64,000 bases of DNA from Nymphalis io (GCF_905147045.1 NC_065907.1:4898001-4962000); one strand, 5' to 3'. Positions 34,601 through 46,576 are shown, counted from the stretch's first letter. Notes: generated by a model not told the origin, from the sequence alone. Made by a program: numbers and translations.

Positions 34601-35784
34601 CACAGTTTTGTCTTTAATAACTATTTCACTGTATTTTAAGTAATGATTGTAAGTAATGATATATTTTTAAAGATCTATTTCCTAATGTAATGATTTAAAT
34701 ACACATATCTGAGATTTTTGCATAAAATACGCTAATAAAGTATTAAATTAAAAGTTACCTTACTTTATTATAAACATAATAAGTAACAAGGAAAATTATA
34801 AATTATTTTTAACATAGAAAAATATTTAGTTATATTTTTATAGTAAAAGTAATGTTTTTGAAAATACATTTTCGATATATAATTTACGTGAAAAATATCT
34901 CACGTTAAAGTAAGCCACACAGCCTTTGTAATCTAAGAACCGAAAGCAAAGACCAACCAACAACTTGACAAGGTTAAGAATGTAGCTATTTCCAACTTAC
35001 TAAGATAGAAGAACAGATGTTTTATATTTGTACGTTTTTTATACTAAAACAAAAGCTGTTTCTATGTCATTTTAAATTAACATTATAACATTAAAAAGAA
35101 AATTAAAATGTTTTGTTTTTTAACCTTACATCAAAATATATATTAATATATACTCGTACTTATTTAAATTGTGAATAATATCAAGGCCATAAATTAATTT
35201 TATTGGCATTTATAAAATAACTTAATTTTAAAAAGAGAATAGTTATTTCCAGCAAGAACAAAAGAATGTTATTTATAAAACAAATTATGTTAAATTTAAT
35301 TTGTTGCAATCTCTGCAGTAAAATAAATTTTATGTCCACGACACCGACTTTTAAAGCTTAAATTTAAGGATTCTGTAATCGCGAGTGAAAAAGCCATTTT
35401 TAAGAGAATAAGGCTAAAATTCCTGTATATTCGTATTCAAGGGAGAATTATAACAAAGTCCTTTTATAAAACCATTTTATGCACCATACCCTGAGCCCAA
35501 AAAGCTTAATGGCATAATATATTATAAACTTAGTATTTGTTTAGAAAACAACATCGAGTTTTTATAAATTCATGGTATTAATGTAATGTCTCGTTATTTC
35601 AAAGTTAAAGCAAATGCATTTTTTTATTTAAAAATAATTAATGTATGTTAATATTGTATCAAATTATTAATGATATCTGCTAAAATGTGAAAGTTAATTT
35701 CAGCACTACACATTGTTATAAAAGTAATAATATCTATAAAAATAATTTTGTAAATATCTGAAAAAAAGTTAAAGAAAAAAAATC
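34601..35784. other. AT-rich interval, no feature recognised
   Basis: About 1.2 kb between the LINE fragment and the tRNA gene; nothing recognised. Confidence 0.5.
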
Positions 35785-35793
35785 AAAAAAAAA
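35785..35793 (-). terminator. RNA polymerase III T-run terminator of the tRNA gene
   Basis: A9 on the plus strand, T9 on the minus strand, starts 10 nt past the tRNA 3' end. A second T-run follows. Confidence 0.8.
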
Positions 35794-35802
35794 TATTTTA
35801 AG

Positions 35803-35875
35803 CGACCCTGCCAGGATTCGAACCTGGAATCTTCTGATCCGTAGTCAGACGCGTTATCCGTTGCGCCACAGGGCC
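35803..35875 (-). tRNA. tRNA-Arg (anticodon ACG)
   Basis: The 73-nt minus-strand sequence folds as a standard cloverleaf. The acceptor is GGCCCTG pairing with CAGGGTC plus discriminator G. The D arm contains GGCGCAACGGATAACGC. The anticodon stem is TCTGA/TCAGA with loop CTACGGA (anticodon ACG, reading CGN Arg codons after A34 deamination). The T arm is CCAGG TTCGAAT CCTGG. There is no intron and no CCA is encoded, as usual for eukaryotes. It lies between two signal-peptide exons on the same strand. Unlike the SINE heads in this window, it has no SINE body behind it. Confidence 0.95.
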
Positions 35876-36591
35876 GATGAAGTACTAGCTCTAATTTTCC
35901 ATCACGTAATAGGACAGAACATTATTCAATTATCTTTTAAAATAATATACTAATTTAAAAATCATATAAATATTTATCTTATTTTTAATAATTGATATAT
36001 AAATTAAAATAGTTATAATATATATGTATGTTATATAATAAACTCCCAATATATATTTAGATTGACATTACTTCAAAAAAATGTTACAAGTTCATACACA
36101 TAGTTGTCAAGTCAAAATTTTGTCAATTATTAAGTCAATAATGACAATCATTTTTATATTCATATCTGTGTTATTTGTTGCAATTATTTGAAAATACCAT
36201 ATTTTCTTCATCTTATCTCTTAAAAGAAATTTAAACTAGAATAATAAGCACTTACACATATATAAATCGAAAGTATGTATATATAAATATTTAACATGTG
36301 TATATAAAAGTGTAAGTCTAGGCAAAAATATTTATTTCCAGTTACTTCTAGAATAAAATATATTCTATTCTTATTAAGCACGTTAGAATTGTACATTTTT
36401 TGTAACAGTATAATTTTAAGTTTTAGCCGGTAAGTTTCTATGCAAGTGAATATTAATTCTTATGAAAATAATAAAGTTACTTAAGCCCCGCGATCCCTAC
36501 TGTCAAAAATTAAAGATGAAAATTGAACTTTGATTATGAATTATAACAGATAACTATTTATTTTATTTAATCTGTGCATAAAAGAACTCAC
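35876..36591. other. AT-rich interval, no feature recognised
   Basis: Nothing recognised. Confidence 0.5.
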
Positions 36592-36649
36592 CTTGCAATG
36601 CTAATTGGCAATAACACAACACTAGTAAGAGCACGATTTTTAATTCCAT
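36592..36649 (-). CDS. Short signal-peptide exon (third first-exon candidate)
   Basis: The ATG is at 36649-36647 and the donor CAAG|GTGAGT is near-consensus. The 19 codons encode MELKIVLLLVLCYCQLALQ, a classic secretion signal with a cleavage region near LALQ, and end at phase 1 like the exons at 29.2 and 31.4 kb. It lacks the FELPVQLVGFPFI part. It may belong to the same locus (in-frame with 26420-26222) or to another secreted gene whose next exon I could not find. Confidence 0.6.
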
Positions 36650-37826
36650 TTTCCTTTTTGAATATTTAAAAAAGAATATTTAAAGCCGATTCACACTGTC
36701 ACTCTATTAATGCGTGTGTCGGTTCACAGTCGCAGAATATTATTAAGCCGTTACGAAACTTGTAGTCGGACCAAATCAAGCATTTCGTATCTCTGAATGT
36801 TTGTGAAACAGCTCCAATGAACATTCTGAACATTAATGGTTTATAAAAGCCACAATTTCTAACCAATTTGCAACATTAAATGTAGAAACTTGTGGATTTG
36901 AAAGGAAAATCCATGTATTCGATTGTCATGTAAACTTTAGACGTTGTTTTTAAACGATAATTCGTCGATACGACTGCAATTCAATAATTAATTACGTTTT
37001 CAAATTAGACATTAATATCGATGTGGTACGTTTTATCTTGTTTTTAAAACAACAAAGACATTAATAAATTAAAAATATATATATATTTGCTATTCGTACG
37101 TATAATACAATAATTCCAGTTAATTGACGAAATATTGAACATTAGGTACTATTTATTTAATTATTAAATATTTAGTTTTTTTATAAAATTAATTTCAAAG
37201 TTCCTTAATGTTTTAGTTTTTTTAGATTATTTATAATATCAAACAAAAGTAACATTATAATATACCAGTATTAAGTTTTAAACTAAGGGAAAATCCGACA
37301 TTTTACTTAAAAAAGTTCCATTTTTAATCGTAACGTTTAAACTCCGACTTAAAGTCACAGTGCTGTTTAATGAAGATAAAAACCAAATAAATATATGAGG
37401 CATTTACAACAAGTGTTTACATTTACAAATCTATATTATAACGCTATTCTAAGCCATATATTTATTACGATAAGAGTTATATATTTGATTTTAAAAGGGC
37501 AAGTATAATCGTTATAAATTCGTTGCGTGTATTACGTGATTACACGTAACACTTCATACGTAACATGGAAATTGGGTCGCCAGTTACGGTTCGTAGTCTT
37601 TTAGTGCGTTAAATTAATTATTTCGATATGTTAAGTACTGGAACTGATATTTACAGGTTTCCACCTATGTAAAGAGGATATCCTTTTGTAGAGAAACTCG
37701 ATTACGTGCGACCATAGTACCTTACTATATTTAATCAGTGCCTATTAAATTTCGTAACAGTAGGATATCGTTTACATTAAACGAATCGACTTTTCTTGTA
37801 TTGCTACATATTTTCTCGCATTTTAC
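36650..37826. other. Upstream region of the 36.6-kb exon, otherwise unrecognised
   Basis: The first about 200 bp are less AT-rich and would include any promoter. Beyond that nothing is recognised. Confidence 0.4.
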
Positions 37827-38020
37827 CAATGTGCAATCAACTTGGGAACTAAGAATGTTATATCACTTGTGCCCTAAGTGACACTGGCTCAGTCACTCTT
37901 CCAACCGGAACACAACAATAAGATTATAATATAATAAAAAGTTTTATAGCTTGGCAGTGGAATATATGATGAATGGATGCTACTAACCAAAACGGTCTTA
38001 CACGAAGCTCTACTACCAAA
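37827..38020 (-). mobile_element. SINE-B 5' two-thirds, diverged
   Basis: Reverse SINE-B: 'caacttgggaactaaga-tgttat', 'cacttgtgcc', 'acactggctcagtcactctt', 'aaccggaacacaac', then 'cacgaagctctactaccaaa'. An AT-rich insertion of about 25 bp lies in the middle. Confidence 0.7.
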
Positions 38021-39132
38021 TAATATATAATGTTTTATAGAGTATTCGCCGTATTTATTAATATTTTGTTTTAATATGAGGTTTAAATATATATTTCGGA
38101 TTTACGGAACCTGATTATAGAAGCCTTCTCGCGTTTAGACAATGATTTTCGCTTATTCTATCAAAAATATTCATATTATTGTGCATATACACGTACTATT
38201 ATTAAAAGCATATTGTGACGCAAATGTCAGTATACCAACGTCGTTAAAAATATCCCGAAGGGAGTTTCGAGATTATAAAATGACCGAGGAGCTCTTTTCT
38301 GCAAAATAAAAATATTATATTTTCTAAGCTGTTGTCCCACGCAAAGTCGTATCGGATAGCTAGTGTAAAAACTACTAATACTAAGTACACATTTTGATAA
38401 ATTAAACAAAACAACGTTGTTTTATCAAACGAACTAATTACGATGCTTAGCCACGTGAGCACATCTGGAGACTAGTTAGAAACCCACAAATCTAGCAATT
38501 AGAAACTGGAACGCAACTGCAGAATATAAACAAGAAGATTAGCATGGAAACATTCTGTAAATACAAGTGGGAAGTGCCAAATACACATTTTGTCATATAT
38601 GAGTTATATTAGTTATTTGTGTATTGTTAGACAAACACACATCAGATACACTGGTTTCTTACCGCAATATATAAACAACAGCTATTAGGTTTAAATACAA
38701 AACAGATAAAAATTTTATTTTGACTTTGTCGAAGTTTATTTATAGTATATCCAATTATATAAAATAGGGTAATGACATAGTTTTTATTTGAAGACAGACG
38801 ATTCTATTTTTTAAATTTAGTTTAGGATGAGAGTCGAGTAATCACACAATCAACCAACAATCAATAATGCGCTTTTAAACATTTATCTTGCGATTCCAAA
38901 TTCAAAATATCTCAAAGATTTTTTTTTCTTACTCACATTTTGTTCTCGAATATTTCGTATACTGTCGAGTTCTTTCATTGAATATTGGTAAATATATTAA
39001 AACACTACATCAGACTTCCTTTCAATACACGCAGACGCATTTACATACCGCACGAAATGAAATACAAATGCATATTGTGAAAATTCAAAACAGATTTACA
39101 TATTTTGCTATAATACCGACAAATTACATAGT
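38021..39132. other. AT-rich interval, no feature recognised
   Basis: Overlapping minus-strand frames at 38227-38462 and the frame at 38888-39172 lack recognisable motifs. The latter runs into a SINE-D tail. Confidence 0.45.
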
Positions 39133-39205
39133 ACAAGTTCTGCTTAGTTTGGGATCAGATGGCCGTGTATGAATAATGTCCTAGATTATTATTACTATAA
39201 TTAAT
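39133..39205 (+). mobile_element. SINE-D 3' tail fragment
   Basis: 'gcttagtttgggatcagatggccgtgtatga-taatgtcctag' followed by an ATT tail matches the last 70 bp of the copy at 12290-12575. It is 5'-truncated. Confidence 0.75.
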
Positions 39206-41228
39206 TTTTATACAGAATGTTAAATAAAACGTATATTGCATAAAATCATTATAAATACATAATTAATTAATATAAATGTTATCCACTCAATTACTATCCA
39301 GTTTCATACTCTCAGTACAAACTTAATTCTAAACTGATAATGCCGTTAAAATATTTTATATACCAATTTGTTTTATTATTAAAAAAAAATCCTGAATCAC
39401 GCTATCGTTTTGTTCACTCCAATATATATAGTTGATATTTTTTGGAACTTTTTGGTTTATTTAAATGACGACCTAATGATAGCAATTGACTTTCGGAACT
39501 CAGAAATGTTTTATTGGATCGTGAGTAAATATTGTAAGCTTTACGTTTAATTAATTCTGTAAAATAACGAATCAAATATGCTTCTCATGAAATATTGACT
39601 TGATTTGTTGTTCTCATTAAATGTATAAATCATCACAGTGAGTATGCGCTGAGCCTAATGCTATCTAGTCCAGCTGTCTGCAAAGTACACAATAATAGTT
39701 AGCGCTAGTGGCTAAAATGGTCTGGTTAGATTTAGGGAGGTCCAATGGCAACTATTCAATGTTCTATATAAACAGTTGCTAACCAACTCCCACGACTACA
39801 TACGCAACTTTATTAAAATTTTTAAGATGAAAAAAGTTAATTTATGACATCATGCATGCATATAATTAAGATTATTCTTTATATGAAATATTTTAAAAAT
39901 TACTGGTGGTAAAAGTTTTTGCAAGCCGTGTATGTGTGTGTTTATTTACATAGCACCCTTTTCTTTAATATTATTATACCGATAAGCAACAATAATACCT
40001 TTTGTTAATGTTATGTTAAAAGTTTGAATTTTAAAAAATCTAGATCAATTATAGACAGAAGAAATTTAACATCTTGTGGTCATAAACTTACCGGAACATG
40101 AAAAAAAAAAATCTTTTTCAAATATCCTCTAACGTATTGTCCGTTGATGTATTATATTCTATAGTTTTGATGAAAACAACCAAATTTAAAAAAAAATTAT
40201 ACGTAGTCTAGGGATGGATGTGACCATTATTCATCAAGTAGACGTGTAATACATGAATACAAAAATCTAATAAGACCTCTTTAAAGCTAAATGATAAATT
40301 TTAGGCATACTTGAGTACAAAATTTATGTATAATTCATCACGTGCTCAATAGTAGTAGAAATCGTAGAAATATATAATGTGAATAATTCAGAAAAAAAAC
40401 CTGATATAATTATGTATCTATATTTCATACCTTTATTAATAAATCTATTCGTTGTGTTAAATATATATTAACTTAATAAATAAGGCATATTTATGATTAA
40501 TTATTATCCCATATACCACTGATGCACTCATCAGTCCAATAAACTGTAAATTTCTTAAAAGTAGAGTCATTCTACGAAACTTTATACTTTGTATCTTCAA
40601 ATTTAATGTACACTAGAATAAAGTCGGGGCCACACATGTTGTTATAAAAAAACGATTGTTATTAAAACATTAAATCACGCTATATAATTACCAAAAACTC
40701 TACACCATTAGCCGGCCACGATCTTATTGTTATGCATGCCCGTGACTAGCAACAAGAATATATAAAACCAATCAAGTTGATTAGTAAACGCTTTTAAATA
40801 AATAAAGGAAAAGAAAGTAATAAAAAAAGAGTTACACTTAGGGCTATAATACTAAAAAGCAATCGTATCGTTCTATTCTGATATAAAAACAATGAGTGGG
40901 TTAATGTAATTAGAAGTTCTTGTAATATAGCAATATAATTCTAGTAGTACAGTACACGGTCGACGGCGTAACAGCCACATTCACGTACAATGTATTTTGC
41001 ATAGCTTACTAAATACGTTGCGCCATTTGCAACTTAAACAATTATATGAACATTTGGACTTTGGAGTAATAGTGCTAACACATTTTAAAAATATACTGCC
41101 GTCTTAATACCTCCACTGGTGATAAGAGTGTGTCTGTATCGAAGATTGCGCATTTAAGCCGGTATGTCGAATGAACTTCTGCTACATGAAAAAAATAGTC
41201 TCTTTCAGGGTCCTCTTCGGTCTTACGA
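39206..41228. other. Mostly unrecognised AT-rich interval
   Basis: 'actggtggtaaaagtttttgcaag' at about 39902-39926 resembles the SINE-B 5' end but does not extend further. At 40622-40780 there are GC-richer patches (cggggccacacatg, gccggccacg) without a matching partner. Nothing else recognised in about 2 kb. Confidence 0.4.
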
Positions 41229-41305
41229 AGGAGCAGTGTAGGGAAATAGGCTCGAGCCTAACTTTATCCTCAAAAGTAGAACACTTACCCCAGCAGGGAG
41301 ATATA
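41229..41305 (+). mobile_element. SINE-A 3' scrap, degraded
   Basis: 'gagcagtgtagggaaataggctcgagcctaactttatcctcaaaag' plus 'cttaccccagcagg' follow the SINE-A 3' order with many substitutions. Confidence 0.5.
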
Positions 41306-41352
41306 TTTACTTTATTTCTATAAATACACAACGTACAAATATTAAGTTCTTA

Positions 41353-42109
41353 CATATGAAATTGGCGTTTTGTACGGGAGGAATAAAAAGTCAATTTTTT
41401 AAAATATATTTAATTAATCAAAGTATGCACCGTTGTTATCTATGCACTTTCATTACAGGTAGTTCATTGATCCCTGATTGATTGATTACTAAAAAAAACC
41501 ATGGAAGCGAGAATCAATAAACGCTTAGAGGCAGTTTGGACTGCCACATCGGAGTTGAATTTTTTTCCTTGTAAGAAGTTGTCCAAATTCCGGAAAAAAT
41601 TGTAATCTGTTAGAGCAAGGTATGGTAAGTACGTAACTATAGTATGTAGCTCATCTAACTTAGTGGTTGTTTATTGTGCAGTGTGTGGTCTTGCGTTGTC
41701 GTGAAGCAGCAGTGGCCTAGAACGATTGACCAATCTCGGTTGTTTAGCAGCTAGTTCTTCCTTCATGGTTTGCAGTTGCTGACAATAGATATCTGCCGCA
41801 ATCATTTGGCCAGATTTTAAAAAGCTGTAGTGAATGACTCCGGCGCTGGGCCACCAAACACTCACAAGTAACTTTTTCTGTCACGGTAGAACTCGTACAC
41901 TTAAATATACCGATATTTCATGTTTTCCATTGTGCGGTAATAAGCGACGCCGAAGAAAAAAATAATGAGGAAAAAACAAATGTATGACTGTTTTCAAAAC
42001 TCAAATGTACCAGCTAAATGAATTTATAAATTTGAATTTCGAATTCTTAACCGAAGAGGAGATATTTCAGATCAAAGTGGTCAGTACGACAAAACGCTAA
42101 TTTCATATT
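41353..42109 (-). mobile_element. mariner element, internally deleted
   Basis: Terminal inverted repeats share ATATGAAATT(A/G)GCGTTTTGT at both ends (41354-41373 on plus, 42108-42089 on minus), with TA outside each end. The 757-bp length is well below the roughly 1.3 kb of full mariners. The minus-strand coding remnants are described separately. Confidence 0.85.
41440..41930 (-). pseudogene. mariner transposase pseudogene
   Basis: It starts MENMKYRYI at 41930, meets a stop within ten codons, and jumps by deletion to SVWWPSAGVIHYSFL. LLLHDNARPHTAQ (with the second catalytic Asp) precedes an in-frame stop at 41668-41670. The same frame continues with KLDELHT, then a shortened ALTDYNFF (third Asp region), NLDNFLQGKKFNSDVAVQTA and a frameshifted C-terminus. 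The DNA-binding half of the protein is gone. The product would have cut and pasted DNA at TA sites; this copy cannot. Confidence 0.85.
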
Positions 42110-42863
42110 TAAGGACCTAATATGAGTAAATGCACGTACTTAGGGTAGATAGAGATTATCATACAAATACACTTTGAAAATAACTATAATTCAATTACTA
42201 CAATATATTTATTTTATAATATTACAAAATATTATAGCAGTTTAGCAATTATTTCATTGCTTCATGAAATATATTAAATCAATAAATATTAAATATCTAT
42301 TAAATGCAATGCAATACCTATGAGTGATTGCTATCAATCCATTGGTTAGGTTCTAAAATGTAAATAAAAATGACGCACTTTTAACTACTTCATACTTTGT
42401 TAGAATCTTATTCACTTCATATTTTTGAGAAGATAGTACTTAACCACAATACCTTCTATGGTATATATGTTAATATGTATAACAAAATTGTTTTATAAAT
42501 TTAAATATTATTCGATGGTTGAGATGGAACTAATGGAATTAATATGGCTTCGTTCGCTACATAATTCAGTATTAAATACCAATGTCCGTAGCTCTTTCTT
42601 CAAAATAAATTTTCAAAAATCCTTTCTTAGTGCTAACCTACTCTGTACTTTTTACCCTATTGAAATTTCCATACGGGTTGTAAGCGAATTTTCATAGCTA
42701 GTTTTTATTACTAGCTCTAGTGATTTGGGCTGTGAGTTAATGTGTCAGTCAGTTATTATTTTATATATATTATATAGTTGACTTTAAAATAAATCATATA
42801 TTTATATAAAAAAGTCAACTTCAATCCCTTTTTCGTTTTGTTTACCTTTTGTCTTTCATTGCA
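42110..42863. other. AT-rich interval, no feature recognised
   Basis: The frame at 42458-42697 has no recognisable motif. Confidence 0.45.
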
Positions 42864-43109
42864 GTCAAGACATTTCAGTGACCAAAAAGGAAGTCAAACA
42901 TGCTGTCGACCGATTACGGTGAAGAAGAGGGTCCCTAATCTTAACGCATACATACGGTTAACTTAACTACAAGAGATTAACATTAACAAGCGAATACACG
43001 AAGCAGAGGCCGCTCTACTGATTTTGAATTTGTGAAACGGCGAGGATAAGGTCCGGCCCCTCGCCACGGCCGGTCTTCCCGACAGCATCGGACTCCCCGA
43101 GAGAATGGT
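42864..43109 (+). other. GC-richer island bounded by splice-like sites, candidate exon
   Basis: It is preceded by a polypyrimidine-AG (ttttgtctttcattgcag, ending 42863) and followed by ATG|GTACGT. The island has higher GC than its flanks (for example cggcccctcgccacggccgg). No long plus-strand frame exists; an ATG sits at the exon end, as in a 5' UTR exon whose coding begins at the splice. The minus strand holds a 42-codon frame (MLSGRPAVARGRTLSSPFHK...). It could equally be an unrecognised transposon piece. Confidence 0.25.
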
Positions 43110-43710
43110 ACGTTAAGTTACTTATATACTTATTTATTTAAAAATGTTCATACCGCGATTTAGAATCGGCTTCATGATTGGTCATCAAGTAAATTTGGTT
43201 CCAGTCAATGCACTTGAGCAGCAAAAACTGTTGCGTGAGGAACCGTTATTTGGTACGTTCACCGTAGCGACTCGGTATCTGCAGCAAAAAATAATTTACA
43301 ATTGTTAACTATAATGACTTGTTTAAAACAAAAAGAAAGAAACATATTATTTATTTGATATTTAATCATATTAATCATTGATAAATTGAATTAAATTACA
43401 ATTTCAAATATTTAAAATAATATTAATAAAGTTTTTTATACGACCTTGAATATAGACTAGTTTAAAAAAATGTTAAGAAAATTTAAATTCGTGTGAAATA
43501 AAAATCTAAATATATTCATTCACATAAGACTTTAACAAGTACTTTTAAATCATCAAGCGTTGTGTTTGGAATGTCCATTCAACCAAGAGCAACCACCAAA
43601 AACACTTTTTTTTATCGATAAATAATACATATTACATAAAAGTTTATTTCATATAACTGATGAGATCCTTTTTGAAATCTGGCAATCATTAACTCCATTC
43701 GTTATAAAAT
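43110..43710. other. AT-rich interval, no feature recognised
   Basis: Nothing recognised. Confidence 0.45.
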
Positions 43711-43979
43711 TGCTTAGTGGTTAAATTAACGTGAATCTTAACCGAAGATAGCGGGTTCAAACTCTTGCGCGTACCACTGAATTTATATGAACTTAGTTTG
43801 TGTCTGTAATTCATCTCGTACTCGGTGATAAACACACTGTTAGGAAACCAGCACGTGTTGTATGAAAATATTTCACATATGTCCACCAAACTGCATTGAA
43901 GCAGCTTGTGGATTAAGTTCCAAATCTTTTCCATAAAAGAAGAGGAGGTCAAAGTGGTACAATTACTGGCTGTTACATT
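43711..43979 (+). mobile_element. SINE-A, old and strongly diverged
   Basis: 'cttagtggtta', 'gtgaatcttaaccgaagatagcgggttcaaac', 'taattcatctcgtactcggtga', 'gaggaggtc' and 'ggctgttaca' keep the family order across the whole element, with many substitutions and small deletions. Confidence 0.75.
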
Positions 43980-44584
43980 ATGACTATTAGATAAAGATAA
44001 TCGTTAGCTGTAAAATTTACATAATATTATATAATTTTATTAAGTTTAAGCTTAAGACTATATCATTAGATTAAGTTTGTTATATAATATACAGCATTTT
44101 TTTAAACACGGAATATGTTTTTAAAAAAAACAAACCCGATTTCAAATATAATTCGTGCCCATAAAAATTTAATACCTTATTTTTTCACCCTTAGAATGGT
44201 TCTTCAAAATTAATTGATACATCCAGAAATGATGGAAAGAGGTATTGGGAACCAACCGAATTTAAAAAAAGAACAACAATATGTAAAACAGTAAAATAAA
44301 CAATTATAAATAAATCTTATCAAAAGGTCCGAAAATTATTATGCACCAAAGAATTTTCATCTGCTTCATTTGTGTTTCTAATTTATCTCGTGCACGGTAA
44401 AAGAAAACACCATAACGTAGCATGTGTGCGATGTATAAAATTCTGAAATATGTACCTACTGGATATACAGCGTATTGATATAGGCTGGGCATTGAGCTAG
44501 GCTGAGACTTTTACCGGTATAAGATAAAATAATTTAAAAATTGCATTAAGAATTTACCAAATATAATAAAAGACATTGTGCTAA
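43980..44584. other. AT-rich interval, possible SINE-A scrap
   Basis: 'gtgtttctaatttatctcgtgcacggtaaaagaaaacacca' at about 44371-44414 resembles the SINE-A body; the rest is unrecognised. Confidence 0.4.
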
Positions 44585-44965
44585 AAAAACACCACGATCC
44601 TATTATAAGCGGCTTGTTTTGTTTGCCTTTGGTATTAAATTCGTATCCCGCGGGCAGCCTTTTCATTTCGTTTCTTGATGTTTCATCTGTTACACAAAAC
44701 ATGTTTTTATACGGAACTCTTTCATTTCATGTAAATGCCAATTATTATTATTTAACAAGAACACGAAATTCACGCTTGTCATGTCAACATTCTAAATTTA
44801 AAGCGGATGAAACTGCGGAAAGCAGCTACTTATATGTAATAATATTATATACTTAAACTTTCTTCGAAACGCGCTGCAACTTCTGGTATATTTTATGTAT
44901 ATTGTTTTAGCAGTTTTTTGGTTTATGCATTACATAAAAAAACTTCTTCTCATTCATTAATATAT
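44585..44965 (+). repeat. Unclassified dispersed repeat (partner at 59403-59560)
   Basis: The part 44756-44960 (cacgcttgtcatgtcaacattctaaatttaaagcgg, then aaacgcgctgcaactt, attttatgtatattg, cttct-cattcattaata) aligns with 59403-59560. The 92-codon frame at 44578-44856 lies in it and is probably not a host gene. The class is unknown; no terminal repeats were found. Confidence 0.5.
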
Positions 44966-45215
44966 AAAAGATATTACACTTTAAGCCTAACTGAATATAT
45001 GTTTATCCTACCGTCATACTGTTCACCTGATACCGGGGCTAATATAAATCAAACTTGATACGTAATTGTTACTTTATTTCTTATATCTTTTTGTTATATG
45101 CTAAGCTGTTATTTGGATAGATTAAATAAATAAATATTAAGCTGTATCTTAATTTAATACTCCACGATAGAATTAGGTTAAATTGCATACTATTTAGAAA
45201 TAATATTTATATATT

Positions 45216-45335
45216 AGGAAGGCAGACAAGCAAATGCACCGCTGATAAGAGGTCGTTCGACACTAACGATGTACCACTTATAACGCTGTCGATGCTCTGC
45301 CAACCAAGGGATCCTAAGTGCTAGTCCCTAGTGCC
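45216..45335 (-). mobile_element. SINE-B fragment
   Basis: 'aggaaggcagacaagcaaatg', 'gtaccacttataacg' and 'gccaaccaagggatcctaag' follow the reverse SINE-B 3' part. It abuts a plus-strand copy, so two SINE-B copies lie in opposite orientation. Confidence 0.5.
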
Positions 45336-45418
45336 TTTCATTATAGTTGTTTATTTGCTCTTCGTACTGAAACACTTAGACACCGACTGATATTTGGTAT
45401 TATTGCTAAGTAAGCACC

Positions 45419-45703
45419 TATGTGGTAGTACGGGCGAAAAGCTTTACCAAGCGCATTATTATCAGATATTCTACCGCAAAACAGCAGTACTTGGTATTGT
45501 TGTGTTCCGGTTTGAAGGGTGAGTGAGCCAGTGTAATTACAGGTACAAGGGACATAACATCTTAGTTCCCAAGGTTGGTGGCGCATTGTTGATGTAAGCG
45601 ATGGTTAACATTTCTTACAATGCCAATGTCTAAGGGCGTTTGGTGACCACTTACCATCAGGTGGCCCATATGCTCGTCCGCCTTCCTATTCTATAAAAAA
45701 AAA
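45419..45703 (+). mobile_element. SINE-B, near full length
   Basis: From 'tatgtggtagtacgggcg' and 'cagatattctaccgcaaaacagcag' to the 3' module 'gaccacttaccatcaggtggcccatatgctcgtccgcc' and the tail ctataaaaaaaaa. The 5' part is altered. The antisense frame 'MRHQPWELRCYVPC...' over it is a repeat artefact. Confidence 0.85.
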
Positions 45704-45841
45704 TTATATTTATTTATAGAGATAAAAACACTAACAATAAAAATATTATGATACGATTAGCAAAGTAATATACAGTGTACTATTATATAATATGCATATA
45801 TTTAACAAGCATACATTTTTTTTAAATGTAACTACTCGCTA

Positions 45842-46050
45842 GTACAGTCTTGTACTTGTAGCCTGTTTCCGGTTTGAAGTGGTTCCAGGTTAATTACAGC
45901 CAGAATGGGCGTAACGTCTTAGCTCAGTTGGCGGCGCATTGATGATAAGCACCGACGGTAAGGAATGGTTAATGTTCCATCCAATTGCAAAGTCCATATG
46001 GTAACTATTTAACATCGGGTGATAAATTTTTCCGTAGACTTTCCTATACT
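45842..46050 (+). mobile_element. SINE-B, old copy
   Basis: 'ttccggtttgaag', 'ttaattacagcc', 'ggcggcgcattgatgataag', 'ggttaatgttcc' and 'catcgggtgataaatttttccg' keep the SINE-B order at low identity. Confidence 0.6.
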
Positions 46051-46576
46051 AATTTAAAATAAGAAAGAAATATAACACATTGATAAATATGCTAGACTTT
46101 GTTTTACAATAACGTTTTACAACTTTTATATTAAATAAATTTATACAAAGTACCGTTGGCGTTGTCACGTAAAACCTAACTAAGAGCTTTTCTTAAAAAT
46201 TAGAGCAAACACAAATGGCAACATTATAGCTTAGTTAATTTAGGCAGGCGCTACATTAGTATTTTCGTCCTCATATTTTAGCAGACACACATTATTAAAC
46301 ACTAAATAAATTATTTATCCGATTGAATAGATTTCATTTGATTCCAAAGAGCTATATAACAATAGGCTTACCGTATTTAGCCCTTAAGTACATTGGAACA
46401 TCTTACGAGATAAGAAAGCTCAGCGAGATATTCGGCTCACCTTTATAACTTGTTTAAACTTGGTTATCTTTGAATGACACTTAATTATTGATACAGAACC
46501 ATTAAGATTGAATATCTCTTAAATTATAACTTTTATTATATTTTTATTGTATATTTGTAGATGGTATGTATATTAT
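46051..46576. other. AT-rich interval, no feature recognised
   Basis: Nothing recognised. Confidence 0.45.
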
